Assembly (NCBI GenBank): GCA_030295235.1
Contig: AP026128.1
Location: forward strand, 496,001-560,000
Reading direction: 5' to 3'
DNA from: Fistulifera solaris
Taxonomy: Eukaryota; Bacillariophyta; Bacillariophyceae; Naviculales; Stauroneidaceae
DNA: 64,000 bases
The notes below the pieces were generated by a model. That model ran no database searches. It was not told the origin of the DNA and saw nothing but the letters and a program-made list of their open reading frames with translations. This document shows, in pieces, positions 44,202 through 55,727 of this stretch (position 1 is the first letter of the stretch; each line of letters opens with the position of its first letter). Both the position numbers and the translations under genes were made by a program.

Positions 44202-45758
44202 ATGACAACACTTGTGGAAGGTGATGATGATGGGGTCGAAATGAAAGCACTCGTCACATCATCTGACGATCCTCTCCATAAAAATGAGCCATTTGCGACG
44301 TTAAACAACAATATACTATCACAGGCTCGCAACTTACTATATGTATCACATTTCTTCGCACAATTTTCCGAAGTATCTTGGCAGTTTTCGGTCTCCATTT
44401 TTCTGTCTGCCTGCACCCATTATCAGTCACTCATTTTGGTGTCTTCCTACGGCATTGCCCTCAACTTGAGTGTCTGTGTAACTGCTGCTTCTCTCGGAGA
44501 CTGGATCGATCGAACCGACCGGTTGCAGGTGGCTCGACGTCTGATTGTTTTTGAGAATCTCGCCGTCTTTGTGGGCACGCTCTCATGCTGGTTCCTTCTC
44601 TCGTCGATATCATCAGAAAATGAATCTTCTGCTTCTCCAAATATGGATGAAAGCTCCATGGTATCATCACAACAACGTTTTTCCGAAGTACCTCGCAGCC
44701 TACAGGCTATAGTTTCATTGCTAGGTATTCACGTATTTGGATCTTTGGCGCAACTATTGGATCGGGCATTTCTCGTGGCGATCGAGCGCGATTGGGTGGT
44801 GGTGCTCAGTCAAGCCGCAGGGGAAGAGCATTTTCAGCGATTTCTTTCGGATACGAACGTGACAATGAAACAAATCGATCTCAGCTGCAAGGTAGTGGCC
44901 CCAGGGATAGCTGGCCTGTTAATTTCCATGATCGGGAACTTGAAGTGGGCTTGCCTTGTCGTGGGCGGCATCAACTTGGCGGCCTTGTTCGTCGAGTACA
45001 GTTGTACTACAAAAGTCTACGCCTTGATTCCAGCTCTCTCGTTTCCAAAACACGACTTGGAACCGCAACATGAAACGGATGAATCGTGCGTCGTCGAGGA
45101 GAATACAGGAAGCCCTTCGCTGACAAACATCACGTGTCCTCTATGGCTGCCTTACAACCTTCGCATCTATCTCGAACAACCAAGCTCACCGGGAGGAATA
45201 GGGCTAGCATTTTTATATGCGAACGCATTGACCTTCGGAAACGGTATTATGACCTCTTATCTGCTCTATCGTGGCATGCCCATGGATGTGGTTGGTATTC
45301 TTCGCGGTATCGCATCGGCAATTGGTTTGCTGGGTACAGTGGTTTACTCTTATTCGGTTGTTTTCTTGAGTTTGGAGGCGACTGCGTGTTGGAGTGTTAC
45401 TTTTCAATGCGCTTGTTTAGCTGTGGCATTGGTGTCCGTGTCTCTTGTATCGAGTGATAAGAGTGCAGAAGCCATGCTTGTCAGTAGCGTCAGCTTGAGC
45501 CGTATCGGCTTATGGGTGTTTGATATCGCAGTAACGCAAATGCAGCAACAGGAAATACCGGAGCATATCCGCGGGTTGGTGGGCGGAGTACAACATGCAA
45601 TGAATGCGTTCTTTACCATTCTTTCCTTTGCTTTGGGCTTTGTCTTTCCAGACCCTCGCCAATTTCAGTATTTCGTCTTATGTGGATTTACTAGCGTCTT
45701 CTTCGCCGCGGTGCTGTTCACGTTTGGAATGTATATCCCTCGACGAGGTTTGCACTAG
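44202..45758 (+). CDS. Ferroportin-like iron exporter (SLC40 family)
   Basis: A 518-residue multi-pass protein with an intact frame. Its first helices (LLYVSHFFAQFSEVSWQFSV then GIALNLSVCVTAASLGDWID) and a following basic loop (RTDRLQVARRLIVFEN) match ferroportin. So do AFLVAIERDWVVVLSQAAGE, the QIDLSCKVVAPGIAGLLIS segment and the C-terminal RIGLWVFDIAVTQMQQQ with EHIRGLVGGVQHAMN. Ferroportins export Fe2+ (some plant forms move other metals) from cytosol to outside, vacuole or plastid. The N-terminus is hydrophilic, without a plastid signal, so plasma membrane or vacuole is likelier. There are few alternatives for this pattern. Confidence 0.88.
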   Translation: MTTLVEGDDDGVEMKALVTSSDDPLHKNEPFATLNNNILSQARNLLYVSHFFAQFSEVSWQFSVSIFLSACTHYQSLILVSSYGIALNLSVCVTAASLGDWIDRTDRLQVARRLIVFENLAVFVGTLSCWFLLSSISSENESSASPNMDESSMVSSQQRFSEVPRSLQAIVSLLGIHVFGSLAQLLDRAFLVAIERDWVVVLSQAAGEEHFQRFLSDTNVTMKQIDLSCKVVAPGIAGLLISMIGNLKWACLVVGGINLAALFVEYSCTTKVYALIPALSFPKHDLEPQHETDESCVVEENTGSPSLTNITCPLWLPYNLRIYLEQPSSPGGIGLAFLYANALTFGNGIMTSYLLYRGMPMDVVGILRGIASAIGLLGTVVYSYSVVFLSLEATACWSVTFQCACLAVALVSVSLVSSDKSAEAMLVSSVSLSRIGLWVFDIAVTQMQQQEIPEHIRGLVGGVQHAMNAFFTILSFALGFVFPDPRQFQYFVLCGFTSVFFAAVLFTFGMYIPRRGLH

Positions 45759-45885
45759 AGGGTGAAATAGAACACCATTGTGATTTTAAAAATGCTACTA
45801 TTACTTATACTTTTAAATTGCTATTGATAACCGAACCGAGGTGCCTTTTCCGAATACTTGTACAAATGCCAAACTGTATGTCTAT

Positions 45886-47530
45886 TTACTTTGTCATGTC
45901 CGGCCATACCATAGGTTGACGCAACTCATCCATGGCGGCAAAGTGACGGTGCGGGTTTTCCAAATAATCACCCACTTCGTACCACCACGGCCGGTCCACC
46001 TTGGGTTTGCTCGGATTCAAGACCTTGGCGGTTTGGTCACTCGGTCGAACCGTATCACGGGCCGCGACCGGCTCCACACCGAGCAGTTGCGAGATTTTGG
46101 TACTGGCGAGAATGCCACGGAAGGAGTTGGCCGGTGGTTGTTGTACAGATTCATTTTCGGCAAAGCAGCCACGATTTTGGATGCGACAGAATTGATCTGG
46201 GTTCATTCCAGCATTTTTGGCAATTTCGTATACTTTCTTCATGCTTTCCTCGGAAAGTTCGGGCGTCCGACTGTAAATGAATGCGCCCTCGTAGGTGTTT
46301 TGACGGGTCTTTCCATTGTAATAGATGAATTTGAATTCTTCATCTTGACCTAGCTCATTCTCACCAATCACATACCAGTTTTCCCAGAATTCTGTATCAA
46401 ACAAGAATAGCGTCAGAAGGATGCGACACATCGTAATCAATTCCCCTCGTTGAAAAACACTTACTGAGACCAAACATCTCTCCCTCTGAATGCGCCGTAC
46501 GTGCATAACTTTGTTCTTGATCCGTACCGGCGTTGACCACATACCGTTGAGCCGACGAAGGAACATCAAAGACCATAGTCTCATGCGTATTGTACGCATT
46601 CAATCCAATGGACTGACTGGTCGATACACCTTTGAACACGACTGATTCGCGGGTATTCGTCGGTGGCGGCGGCGCTCCGTCGGGGAGTAAATGCGGCATA
46701 CTGAATTCCACATCCATGTGCAACTGACTCACGACCGAAGACGGCCGCTGGAACCACACGTCATTGTCGTTGCTGGGACGACGAAAGGAATTGCGTTGAC
46801 AGGCGTAGCAGTCGTAATTGGGATTGTAACCAATGACTTTGTACCAGGAACCTTCCAGTGTCCGCGGATCGAAATTGAGAACGGTAGGAGCCGGTGCGGG
46901 CGGTTCGTTGCCGTACGCATCGCCTCCACCGGGCAATATCGCCACTTTGATGCATTCGTGATCTTCAATGGTACATTTCAAAAGATTGTCGAGGTTTTGG
47001 TTTCCGTAGCGTGCCATGCATCCAGTAATACAAGCATTGTCTCCGAGACATTTAGCGGTACAAGTCAATCCCTTTCGGCAATCGGCATCATCTACTAAAC
47101 AAGCGGTAGTTTGTGCACTGCACTGATTGACGAGACACGTTTGATCGACTAAACTGGTATCGAGTCCACTGCCGTATTTCGCAGACAATTCATTTTCTGC
47201 CAGTGATCCTTGTGGCGATCCCAGTAATAGTGATAACGAAAGAAAGCCAGCAGCCGCTAGACTCGCCCAATGGTGGGTGGGGTGTTCATTCTGTTGTTGT
47301 TGTTGTGGGCGATGTAGTTGTAATGCACTCGCGGATGATTGAGTGAATGCTAAGGATTGCTGCGGCAGCGACGGTGTAAAAGCATGACAGGAACATGCTA
47401 CTAGTAGAAGGATTGAAGAGACTCGGCGTTTTCGCGATGCATTATTGTGTGTTCTGGGGGATAAAGAGGACGATTTGCTGATTGCGACCATTTTACGCTT
47501 GCTAGGAGTCAATGCAGATGTCAACTTCAA
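45886..47530 (-). CDS. VDE: Violaxanthin de-epoxidase
   Basis: The thylakoid-lumen enzyme that uses ascorbate to de-epoxidise violaxanthin (and diadinoxanthin in diatoms) for photoprotection. Exon 1 is 47530-46465, the intron 46464-46392 (GTAAGT...ACAG), exon 2 46391-45886; the product is 523 residues. The long leader includes a hydrophobic segment with HAFTPS (plastid signal), then a second hydrophobic stretch (AAAGFLSLSLLLG) for lumen transfer. The Cys-rich domain follows (CLVNQCSAQTTACLVDDADC), then the lipocalin-like domain (LEGSWYKVIGYNPNYDCYAC, QLHMDVEFSMPHL and KFWENWYVIGENE after the splice). The C-terminal Glu-rich part is short. It is divergent from the epoxidase gene that reverses the reaction. 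Confidence 0.95.
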
Positions 47531-48074
47531 TCAAACAGCAACTAAACTTGTGAACAGGCTTCCTTTATAACAAATGATTGCTGTTCAATGTCGACAACCT
47601 CTGGATTTCGCAATCAATCACAAAAAAGCTCACGCCAGCACAAAAAGATCGAGCCAAATGGACCCCTTTTGCTTCAAGAAAAGGTGGTCGGCGTGTGTGC
47701 GCGCAATGTTGAAGAGGACAAAGATCGGCAGAGGGATTGGGGTAGGTCACTGATTGAGTGCCGTGAAACACAGGTTTGGGTATCACCGTGAATCAAAGTG
47801 TATTTGACGTCATATAGATATACAGTTTCCTGATATACTGCAAGTGACGTGGTGTTTCTCGCTAGCGTTGCGTGAGATGACGACACCGCTCGGACGCGCC
47901 AAAAACAGTAGGTCACCTGATTTAAGAGCGGATGACGCTCAGACGCTGAAGTTGAAGTGCCGAACCGGACGAGCCGTTCGCGTTTCTGCACAACACAAAA
48001 CATGTCAGTTTTTTCTCTACAACAAGTGCTCTTCCTTTCATTCCATTCATTTCTATACATATTATCCCTTTTCA
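47531..48074. promoter_or_regulatory. Shared promoter region of VDE and ZEP with ACGT-core sites
   Basis: The 544 bp between two divergent xanthophyll-cycle start codons contains a palindromic TGACGTCA at 47805-47812 and a second TGACGT at 47845-47850. ACGT-core sites are bound by bZIP factors, including diatom aureochrome blue-light regulators, so coordinated light control is plausible. Binding is inferred, not shown. Confidence 0.6.
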
Positions 48075-49733
48075 ATGAATTTCATTGCGTGGAGCTGTCT
48101 GTTGGCCACAACGGCGAACGCCTTTGTGGTTACCCCGTCATCCTTCCGGACAACTTCGTCTTCTCTGTCGGCCGCGACCCTCGAAGCACCCGTTCGGACT
48201 CCCGAAACACCCGATCGCGTCGCTACAGTCCGGGAACGTTTTCGAAGAGCCTCGGAAGATGCCAAGCAAGCCGTTGGGTGCTCGACCGAAGATACCGGCA
48301 ACGAGTTTTGGAGAACACCCGTCTCCAAACGCGACGTCACCAGCGATCAACCACTCCGGGTCGTCGTGGCCGGTGGAGGCGTCGCCGGATTGGTGACAGC
48401 CGCAGCGTGTCACGCCAAAGGCATGCAGGTTGCTATTTTCGAACAAGCCAGTCAATATGCCCCGTACGGTGGTCCGATTCAAATTCAATCCAATGCATTG
48501 CGAGCACTCGAACGCATCAATCCGAAAGTCTATCAGGAAATCGTCGCGGCCGGGACGGTGACCGCCGATCGCGTCAGTGGATTGAAAATTGGATACAAGA
48601 AGGGTGTTTTCTTGGGACTCGGAGAACAATACAACAAAGGAGACTGGTTGGTACGCTTTGACACGTTGCAACCGGCTTTGCAGGCGGGTTTGCCGGCGAC
48701 CGTCGTCGTCGATCGGCCCGTCATTCAACAAATTTTGTTGCAACATGGAGTACCTCCAGGGACAGTGCGCATCAAAAGTCGTATTGCCTCTTACAAAGAA
48801 CTTGGACCAGGAGAAGGATTGGAAATTAAACTAGAAGACGGTACTGTGGCGTATGCGGATGTTTTAGTAGGAGCCGATGGGATTTGGAGCAGTGTCCGAC
48901 GTCAAATGCATGATTTGGAACGTGGTGCGGATGGTTTCGCTGCCTCGGGAGCGGCAGGTGGCGCCTTGAATGAAGCCGAAGCAAGGCGTATGGCCAAAGA
49001 CAGTGTTCTCATGGCGTCCAATGCGAATCGACGTTATTCTGGATTTACGTGTTATGCAGCCTTGACGGAACACAAGGCATCGAACATTGAGGAAGTGTCG
49101 TACCAAATTCTTCTCGGCAAGGATAAGTACTTTGTTAGCACAGACGGTGGTGGTGAGCGACAGCAATGGTTTGCTTTAATCCGAGAAGAAGCCGGTGGTG
49201 TCGATCCAGAGCCCACAGCCGACAATCCGACACCAAAATTGAATAGGCTATTGAAAGAATTCAATCATGAAGAGCCGGGGGATCAGAATGGAGATGTGTG
49301 GGATGATTTTGCTTACGAGCTATTCAAGTCGACCCCCGAAGAAGCTATTAAACGACGTGATTTGTACGATGGAGCGCCCTTACTAACAAAAGGATGGACG
49401 CGTGGCCAAGTTGCGATCTGTGGTGATGCTGCACATCCGATGATGCCCAACTTGGGGCAAGGTGGTTGCCAGGCGACGGAAGATGGATATCGTCTTGCCG
49501 AAGAACTGGCCACCGTCAAGCACACGACCGAAATCGAAGGTGCCTTGAAAAGCTACTATTTCAAGCGCATTCCCCGTACCACCATCATTCAAATCTTAGC
49601 ACAATTAGGTAGTGATCTGCTTGTCGACTTCGACAAAATGATGACGATTCCTTTGGTCGGACCATTCTTTCTCTACATGACTCAATTCAGCATGCCTTTC
49701 ATCTTGCGCTTCTTATATACTGCGGAATTCTAA
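48075..49733 (+). CDS. ZEP: Zeaxanthin epoxidase
   Basis: An FAD-dependent monooxygenase that re-epoxidises zeaxanthin (and diatoxanthin in diatoms) in the plastid. The 552-residue frame is intact. The start at 48075 gives a signal peptide ending ATTANA/FVV, the classic diatom plastid cleavage motif. The dinucleotide-binding site is [20 protein letters not shown]. Later motifs are [14 protein letters not shown] and the FAD-site [20 protein letters not shown]. No C-terminal FHA domain is present, unlike plant ZEP. Diatoms have several ZEP genes; one (ZEP3 in P. tricornutum) is reported next to VDE, and this arrangement matches it. The open frame extends to 47844, but those residues lack any targeting logic. 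Confidence 0.94.
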   Translation: MNFIAWSCLLATTANAFVVTPSSFRTTSSSLSAATLEAPVRTPETPDRVATVRERFRRASEDAKQAVGCSTEDTGNEFWRTPVSKRDVTSDQPLRVVVAGGGVAGLVTAAACHAKGMQVAIFEQASQYAPYGGPIQIQSNALRALERINPKVYQEIVAAGTVTADRVSGLKIGYKKGVFLGLGEQYNKGDWLVRFDTLQPALQAGLPATVVVDRPVIQQILLQHGVPPGTVRIKSRIASYKELGPGEGLEIKLEDGTVAYADVLVGADGIWSSVRRQMHDLERGADGFAASGAAGGALNEAEARRMAKDSVLMASNANRRYSGFTCYAALTEHKASNIEEVSYQILLGKDKYFVSTDGGGERQQWFALIREEAGGVDPEPTADNPTPKLNRLLKEFNHEEPGDQNGDVWDDFAYELFKSTPEEAIKRRDLYDGAPLLTKGWTRGQVAICGDAAHPMMPNLGQGGCQATEDGYRLAEELATVKHTTEIEGALKSYYFKRIPRTTIIQILAQLGSDLLVDFDKMMTIPLVGPFFLYMTQFSMPFILRFLYTAEF

Positions 49734-51730
49734 TAAAACACAAACTTTATGCACATTTTTATTGGAAACATAAAAATGTCAGTATTGTGTAAAATCTCAT
49801 TTTTGGTCGCAACGACTTAATGGATCGGGATAAGTAATTAAAAGAATCATTTCGGCAATGTAAACACCGGCATGAGTAAACCGTAGACAACTGATAGAAA
49901 GAAAATTAAGGACTGTATGCGCCGATAAAAATCCCCCAAACACCAATTGCGTGTCTTCATCAAATAATGTCGCCCTCTAGCATACGATCGGTACCCCTTC
50001 ACAAATTTCTTCTTGCTATATCCCATGTAATTTTCTTTTGCATGTGAATTGCAGTCATTCCTTTGTCGAATGAGCATTTTGCTCGGTGCTGTCTAAAGGC
50101 AACTTTGAGGATTGGTAGAGCGGCTGCCATTGGAATGTAAGAAAATACGTTGTGACGGAACTTGTAAAAGCGCAAACACTGATTGTGTGTTCGTACTAGC
50201 GTTTCATGTACACAATCAACTGGGAGCTTGGCTGAATCTATACAGTACTTCAATGCGAGGCGTGCAAAGGCAATACATCAAGCTAATCGATGCTATGGCA
50301 GGCACCTTGTTTGTTGCAGGTAAACGAGCTTGCATCATGCATCTGCGTCATTTGAGGCTGTCATTGCCGTATGAGTCCGTTCATCTAAACCAGATCAGCC
50401 ACAGGTCTTGTCCCGATTGATTAATCTTTTAAACCTGCAGAAATCGAACGTAACATCAATTATCAGAATAATAATATTAATAATGCATTAGTCTACTCGC
50501 ATTCAACGAAACAACAGTGGCCGACGCCATCGACCACGTGTGCAAAACCGCGCACAAATGTTAACTAAAATGTTTACGTTGACGTGGTACTAAGCTCTAC
50601 GTGAGTCCCGAAAATAAATGATCCTCATTTAGTCACGAGTCCTTTAAGTGGTGCAGTCTGTCCGTGCTTCCTATACGACATTTTCCAAACGCACTGCGAC
50701 TTTCAAAGAAAATGGAGTACCGGTCCAAAACAACATCCACTATTTTACCTTACACTTATGCTTAGCCTACTTTGTAGGATTATAGTGGTCGCCCCCTCGA
50801 TTTTTGCTCCAAAATGCAAGGCACTTGCCCATGAAATTTGGCCCATTTTTTCGCTACATCGATTGTTGAACAAATGGGCCCGTTGTGGAAGGATAAACTT
50901 CCACTGCAACGCAGATTTTCAATAAAAACTATCACTCAAGCAATGTTAGATAGATAGGCCTTGGAAAATAAGTCTGAAAACGTGCATTGCCGTAATTTCA
51001 ACTACTTTTCATGACACTTTTCGACATACCTCGAAGCTCGTCGACGGTGCGACCAATGACACGCATTTGCGGTCATCGTTAGCCTCAAACGAGCTTTGAG
51101 TTCTATTTAAGCAACAGCGGCTTGCTCGATTTACCTCTTACCCGTTGAATTGTTCGTATCGCAAATTTCCATTTTAAGGCTAATATACGACTTGTCGACC
51201 CGACCTACCAGATTCTATTTCGCCCGAATAAACCCTTTTATTGTGCATTGCAAGCAAGAGACGGTCATCTCTCTAAATAACGTTGACGGTGTGATGTTTG
51301 GATATCAGTTTAGATTGCGTGCCTGTCATTACTTTTGTCATGCGGTCTCGCCGAACGCAAGCGTCGAATCTATCGCGATTTGATTTATGCCGTTGAAACG
51401 ATCTGCTCCGCAGTCATCGTGCAAGTGACTCCTAGCGAGAAGGCCTTATTATATTAGCGGCTTAACGACCAAGGAAAATGTACTGCTCTTGTTGATCTTG
51501 CGATGTTGAGTAGAGCAAGGCGCGAGTGTATCATCTAGAGACCCAGCGGTTGTATCAATTCTGTCATGGCAACGCCGAGTCTTGACAACACAGCTATGCC
51601 ACTTGTCTTTATAAATTTGAAGCAATGCGAAATGACTCGATTGATGCCGTTCCTTCAGAAAAAATTCCAATCCAGTGCAGTCAAAAGAAGTCGATTAATC
51701 AACAACTTGCGAACGTATTCAAATCGTAAA
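49734..51730. other. Two-kilobase intergenic region, nothing recognised
   Basis: Only short open frames occur (for example at 50112-50420 and 51150-51383), with no domain or signal I recognise. No RNA gene or repeat copy is evident. It may contain promoter elements or non-coding transcripts that sequence alone does not reveal. Confidence 0.5.
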
Positions 51731-53315
51731 CTACTCCACTTTCGGTTGCAGCACGGCAACGCACGGGTGTTCCTTGATAAATGCGTCGTGTGCAGGGTGC
51801 TGTTCAGGAAATATGTACAGAGTGACGAGGAAATTTGGAACCACCATGCGCTCATCACGCAAAATATCTCCCAGGGTTAAGGCGGGATGTACACGGACGA
51901 CGGGGTTAGGAGGAGGTACAGCCCACAAACTACCATGCTTCTTTTCCAAGCCTGACGCTGTTCGTGCAGTTGTTTTCGTGCCACTGCCGTGACAACCGCC
52001 GCTATGTCATCTCCTTCGTCGCCTTTCAGAGCACGACTAGCTTCGTAAAAGCGCATGGTGTCTCCTTGTGTCTTCAAGAGCTGAACATGCTCCGGATGAA
52101 TAACGTCGTCACGAGCCGTTTGGTGTACTTCGAAGTAGATTGCTAATTGACTGCAAGTAAATTCGTTGTTGTGATCCCACGGCATGGCCGTTTCAGTTTC
52201 ATCATCCTCGAGTTCTGGAAAAACTTCTGCCAATCGCATCGCTAACATTTCGCCCTCTCCGAATTGGGCAATAAAATCCGAATGCTGATGTGACGGATAC
52301 AAGAACAAACAAGGCCAAACCCACTCATCCACGCCGGCTTGCAATTGTTTCGGCAAATGTCCCGAATGCGGCATGTGCTGATGCCATCGTGATTCTTCTT
52401 CCTCATCTTCTTCGACCGACGAAACCAGCGGTACTTTTCCGAGAGCAATCTTGTTCGTGGAAGCATGCTTCCAAACAGCTTTCACTTTGAAACGCGTTCC
52501 GCGCGAGCTCGTTCCCGTTGTTGTCGTTGCTTTCGTGCCTTTCGTATCCGTTCCGCTAATAGCTGTTGCAATTTCAGAAGATCAGGGTTTTCCGGCTCTA
52601 CCGCTAAGCCTTGTTCGAGAGCATCTCCTGCCGCTTCCCATTCTTGCAATTGTTGATACGCTTTGGCCAATCGGTACCAGGCTTTGACATTTTGGTCATC
52701 GTATTGCAACGCTTTCTTGGACTCATCACGAACAAATCCCCAATTTTTCAATTGCATATGCGTTAAGGCAATATTTCCGCAAATTTTGGATCGTTCTTGA
52801 TTCAATTCTTGTTCATTGTAGGTCGGATCATCCGTATCCGCTACAGCATAATCTCCTTCTTGGAGTGGTTCGATTTTCAGTGCCCAAGCAAAGGCTTCAT
52901 AATAATGATTTAAGGCCGTCCGGAAATACGACATGTTTTTGACTTGATTTCTCTTGCCATTTTGAAAAGCATCATTTCCTTTTCTGCGGAAACTCAACAT
53001 GAGCCGCGTCGGCGTTTCTCCGTCGTAAATTAGCGAAGTAAAAGCTTCTTGCAAACCACTCTTTTCGACTTCTTCTACGCTCGTCGCAAAAAGCGGTGGT
53101 ATGAAATCATCGTCCAGGATCTTTTCCAAATACGCTTCTTTTTCACCCGGCCCCCAACCTCGTCCCTGCTGAATCGCCAAATCAATCGCATTGGCCAATA
53201 GTTCATCCGTCTTGTCGCGTGGTCCTTCGGCATCGATGGTGTCCTTCATGGCGGACATGTTCGAAAGTAGATCATTGTATTGATCGACTTTTTCGTCAAT
53301 GTGATAATCTGGCAT
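51731..53315 (-). CDS. TTC4: TTC4/Cns1-type TPR co-chaperone, two frame shifts
   Basis: A TPR co-chaperone of about 528 residues that binds Hsp90/Hsp70 C-termini. The N-terminal region leads into TPR helices (RKGNDAFQNGKRNQVKNMSY, ICGNIALTHMQLKNWGFVRD, QNVKAWYRLAKAYQQLQEWE), then a charged helix (RKARKQRQQRERARAERV). The C-terminal wheel domain typical of TTC4/Cns1 follows (WVWPCLFLYPSHQHSDFIAQ and the final LTLGDILRDERMVVPNFLVT). One base is missing at the plus-strand A3 run 52490-52492, between the helix and the wheel domain. A second is missing at T4 51942-51945; after it the last 70 residues run to the stop at 51731. Confidence 0.88.
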
Positions 53316-53574
53316 TCTTTATTCTTAGTTGTTGTGTTGATTGATGAAGTGGGTGATGTGAATTGTAAATGATCGTTAATTACAAAGATACTACGTAACA
53401 ACTTGGATCTCGTCCTCGTTGTCTCATTCTTTCGTTCATTTTTTCGTGATCGGTTTTTCTTGGAGGAAATGTCAATAGGTCATGAGCTCAAAAAAAGTAA
53501 TCTACACGTTGCGCTATAGTTATTCGAGCGTATTATTTTTTAATAAAATAAAAAAAAACTCCAACAATCGTTAC

Positions 53575-54430
53575 GGACGTAGTTCATTTCACGCAGCATT
53601 TCGTTCGAATCGAAACAACTGTGACCAGGAATAAAGTTTCTATTTATGGAATGTGCGCTTGCCTTCGTTATGATCAAATCACAATTTTCAGATTTTTGGA
53701 ACGCATTCCGTTCGCACTGAACAAACTGGTCCAGAATTTCTGGACCAACGCAGAATTTCTGTATGAACAGAAATAAGTCTACCAGAATTTCTGGAATGTG
53801 CACTTTCCTTCGTTATGATTTATGATCCATGACACAGTTTCCAGAATTTTTGAAACTCGCACTTTCTCTCGTTGTGTTCCAAAACATATTGTCTAGAATT
53901 TCTGGAACGTGCGCAGCATTTCGGTAGGATCGAAAAAACTGGTCCAGAATTTCTGGACCACCACAAAATTCCTGAACGACCACAAATAACTTGTTTAGAA
54001 TTTCTGGAACGTGCACTGGCTTCGATCAAAGCACATTTTCCAGAATCTCGGATTGCGCCCTTTTCTTTGCTATGACCTAAAGCACAATTTCCAGAATTTC
54101 TGGAACCTGCGCAGCTTTTCGGTAGGATCGAAAAAAACTGGTCCAGAATTTCTGGACCACCACAGATTATCTGTATGACCAGGATTAAATCTACCAGAAT
54201 TTCTGGAATGTGCACTTTCCTTCGTTATGATCCATGACACAGTTTCCAGAATTTCTGGAACGCGCCGTTTCCTCCGTTATGATCCAAAGTACAATATTTC
54301 CAGAATTTCTGGAAGTTTCGCATTATCTCGTACGCATCGAAGAGCTCGTCCAGAATTTCTGGAGAGCCACAGAATTTCTGTATGATTAGATACACATTTT
54401 CCAGAATTTCTGGAATCTGCACCTGCTTTC
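53575..54430. repeat. Minisatellite rich in the near-palindrome TCCAGAATTTCTGGA
   Basis: The 15-base core TCCAGAATTTCTGGA or a close variant occurs more than a dozen times between about 53730 and 54415. Three flank types tend to alternate: one with GTGCGCAGC(A/T)TTTCGGTAGG, one with CTGGTCCAG...ACCACCACAGA, and one with GGAATGTGCACTTTCCTTC. Spacing is irregular (about 45-70 bp). The array ends just before the DUF6824 gene start at 54504. It is not coding. Confidence 0.75.
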
Positions 54431-54503
54431 GTTGTTGCAACGCAAAAATATATCCAAACAACAACTCGCAGTCTTTTCTTTCTCAAACAAAATAAACTAT
54501 CAC

Positions 54504-55697
54504 ATGGCAACCGACAACGATAGCAGCGATGTTACAACCTATTTCAATTGCCGCGCGGGTACGCTGGTGCAAGAACCCGGCGAGCAGGATGTTTTACTGA
54601 AAAGACCAGCGGGGCATCACAAGGGCAATCAACGTCTCTTGGAAGATACCGAAGAATTTCGAGAGCGTTACAAGCTCGCGAGTACTTTGTCCGAAAAGAA
54701 AGAATTGGCGCTTCAGATATTATTGCGGGTAAAAGAACGAGGCGGTTTGTTTCTCATGTATACTCCCCCGCAAACAAGTAATAGTGCCACCGACGAGTCA
54801 TGTTGGTGTATTCAAAATTACGAAGAATCCAGTCTTCGTGTGCGGCAAATCTTAAGAGAAGCGACGGGCGGGAAAACGAAAGGGGTTACGGCTAGTTATC
54901 CTTCAAACCATGTTTCGGGTGCCGCCAAACACAGCGCAACACTTCCTGGAAGTATGTTAACACCACGAATACCGCGAGGCAATCATCTTTCGCAACAGCA
55001 TTCACTTTATAGCTCGGAATATTTGGAAGCTTGTAAAGTATTGAGCGATGATACAATGAATCACGCGTGTGAGCTATTATTGAATACGAGCCACAATCCA
55101 CAAGACGCCAAAGAACAACTCTTGCAGATCTATCAAAAGTGCGTCCAAGCGGCTAGCGTCATCGAGACGGAACTCCAAAACAATCCTACCACGGCGACCT
55201 TTCCGTTGCCTCCCGTACTACGGGGACGGACCGGATCCCTAGGGGTTGCTTCTTCCGCAATTAGTAGCACTGTATCCAAAATCAAGACGGTCATTCCCCC
55301 CGTCAATCGCACGCAGCGGATGACGCATCCTTCGGACTATCCTCATCGCGGATCGATGGGTTCAACGAGCAGCAATGGAGTCAAAGGCTTGCCGCCCTCG
55401 AAAAAGATGCGTCGTGCGCCTTCGCCGCCGCCGCCGGCAGCAGCTTCGACCTCCGTCGTGCCAGAAAGTGCCTTGCAATTTTTAGCGAAGCTGAACAAAG
55501 AGCAAAATGCCAGTCACAACACTGATTCGGGGGACAAGAAGAAAAAGTTAAAGAAGAAGAATAGCAGCGAGGAAAGCGACAGCCAATCGACGAAAAACAG
55601 TGAGGACATGGAACAGGAGAAGTCTTTAGAAGCAAAGCAAGAAACAAGTTCACCAGCCGTCCGTGTACAGCCAAAGCGTGGTAGCAAGGCTAACTAA
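54504..55697 (+). CDS. DUF6824-domain protein
   Basis: An intact 397-residue frame. The N-terminal 120 residues fit DUF6824, a domain abundant in diatoms: DVLLKRPAGHHKGNQRLLED, EFRERYKLASTLSEKKELAL, LLRVKERGGLFLMY and LRVRQILREATGG. The usual GRG after DVLL is replaced by KRP. The rest is low-complexity and Ser/Pro-rich, with a helix (SALQFLAKLNKEQNASHN) and a Lys-rich acidic tail (KKKKLKKKNSSEESDSQ) suggesting nuclear localisation. The domain's biochemical role is unknown; a regulatory or DNA-related role is often supposed. The minisatellite just upstream may form part of its promoter. Confidence 0.78.
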   Translation: MATDNDSSDVTTYFNCRAGTLVQEPGEQDVLLKRPAGHHKGNQRLLEDTEEFRERYKLASTLSEKKELALQILLRVKERGGLFLMYTPPQTSNSATDESCWCIQNYEESSLRVRQILREATGGKTKGVTASYPSNHVSGAAKHSATLPGSMLTPRIPRGNHLSQQHSLYSSEYLEACKVLSDDTMNHACELLLNTSHNPQDAKEQLLQIYQKCVQAASVIETELQNNPTTATFPLPPVLRGRTGSLGVASSAISSTVSKIKTVIPPVNRTQRMTHPSDYPHRGSMGSTSSNGVKGLPPSKKMRRAPSPPPPAAASTSVVPESALQFLAKLNKEQNASHNTDSGDKKKKLKKKNSSEESDSQSTKNSEDMEQEKSLEAKQETSSPAVRVQPKRGSKAN

Positions 55698-55727
55698 CTA
55701 TTAACGCAAGCAAATGCACAATTTTTA

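Noticed and set aside
49734-51730. Several short genes in the 2-kb gap
   Set aside because: The frames are below about 105 codons, overlap on both strands, and lack signal peptides, domains or clear coding bias.
53575-54430. CRISPR-like array or heat-shock-element cluster
   Set aside because: Spacing is irregular, flanks are themselves repeated, and the genome is nuclear eukaryotic, so CRISPR is excluded. In AGAATTTCT the GAA and TTC are one base apart, whereas heat-shock elements need two, so it is not a canonical HSE.
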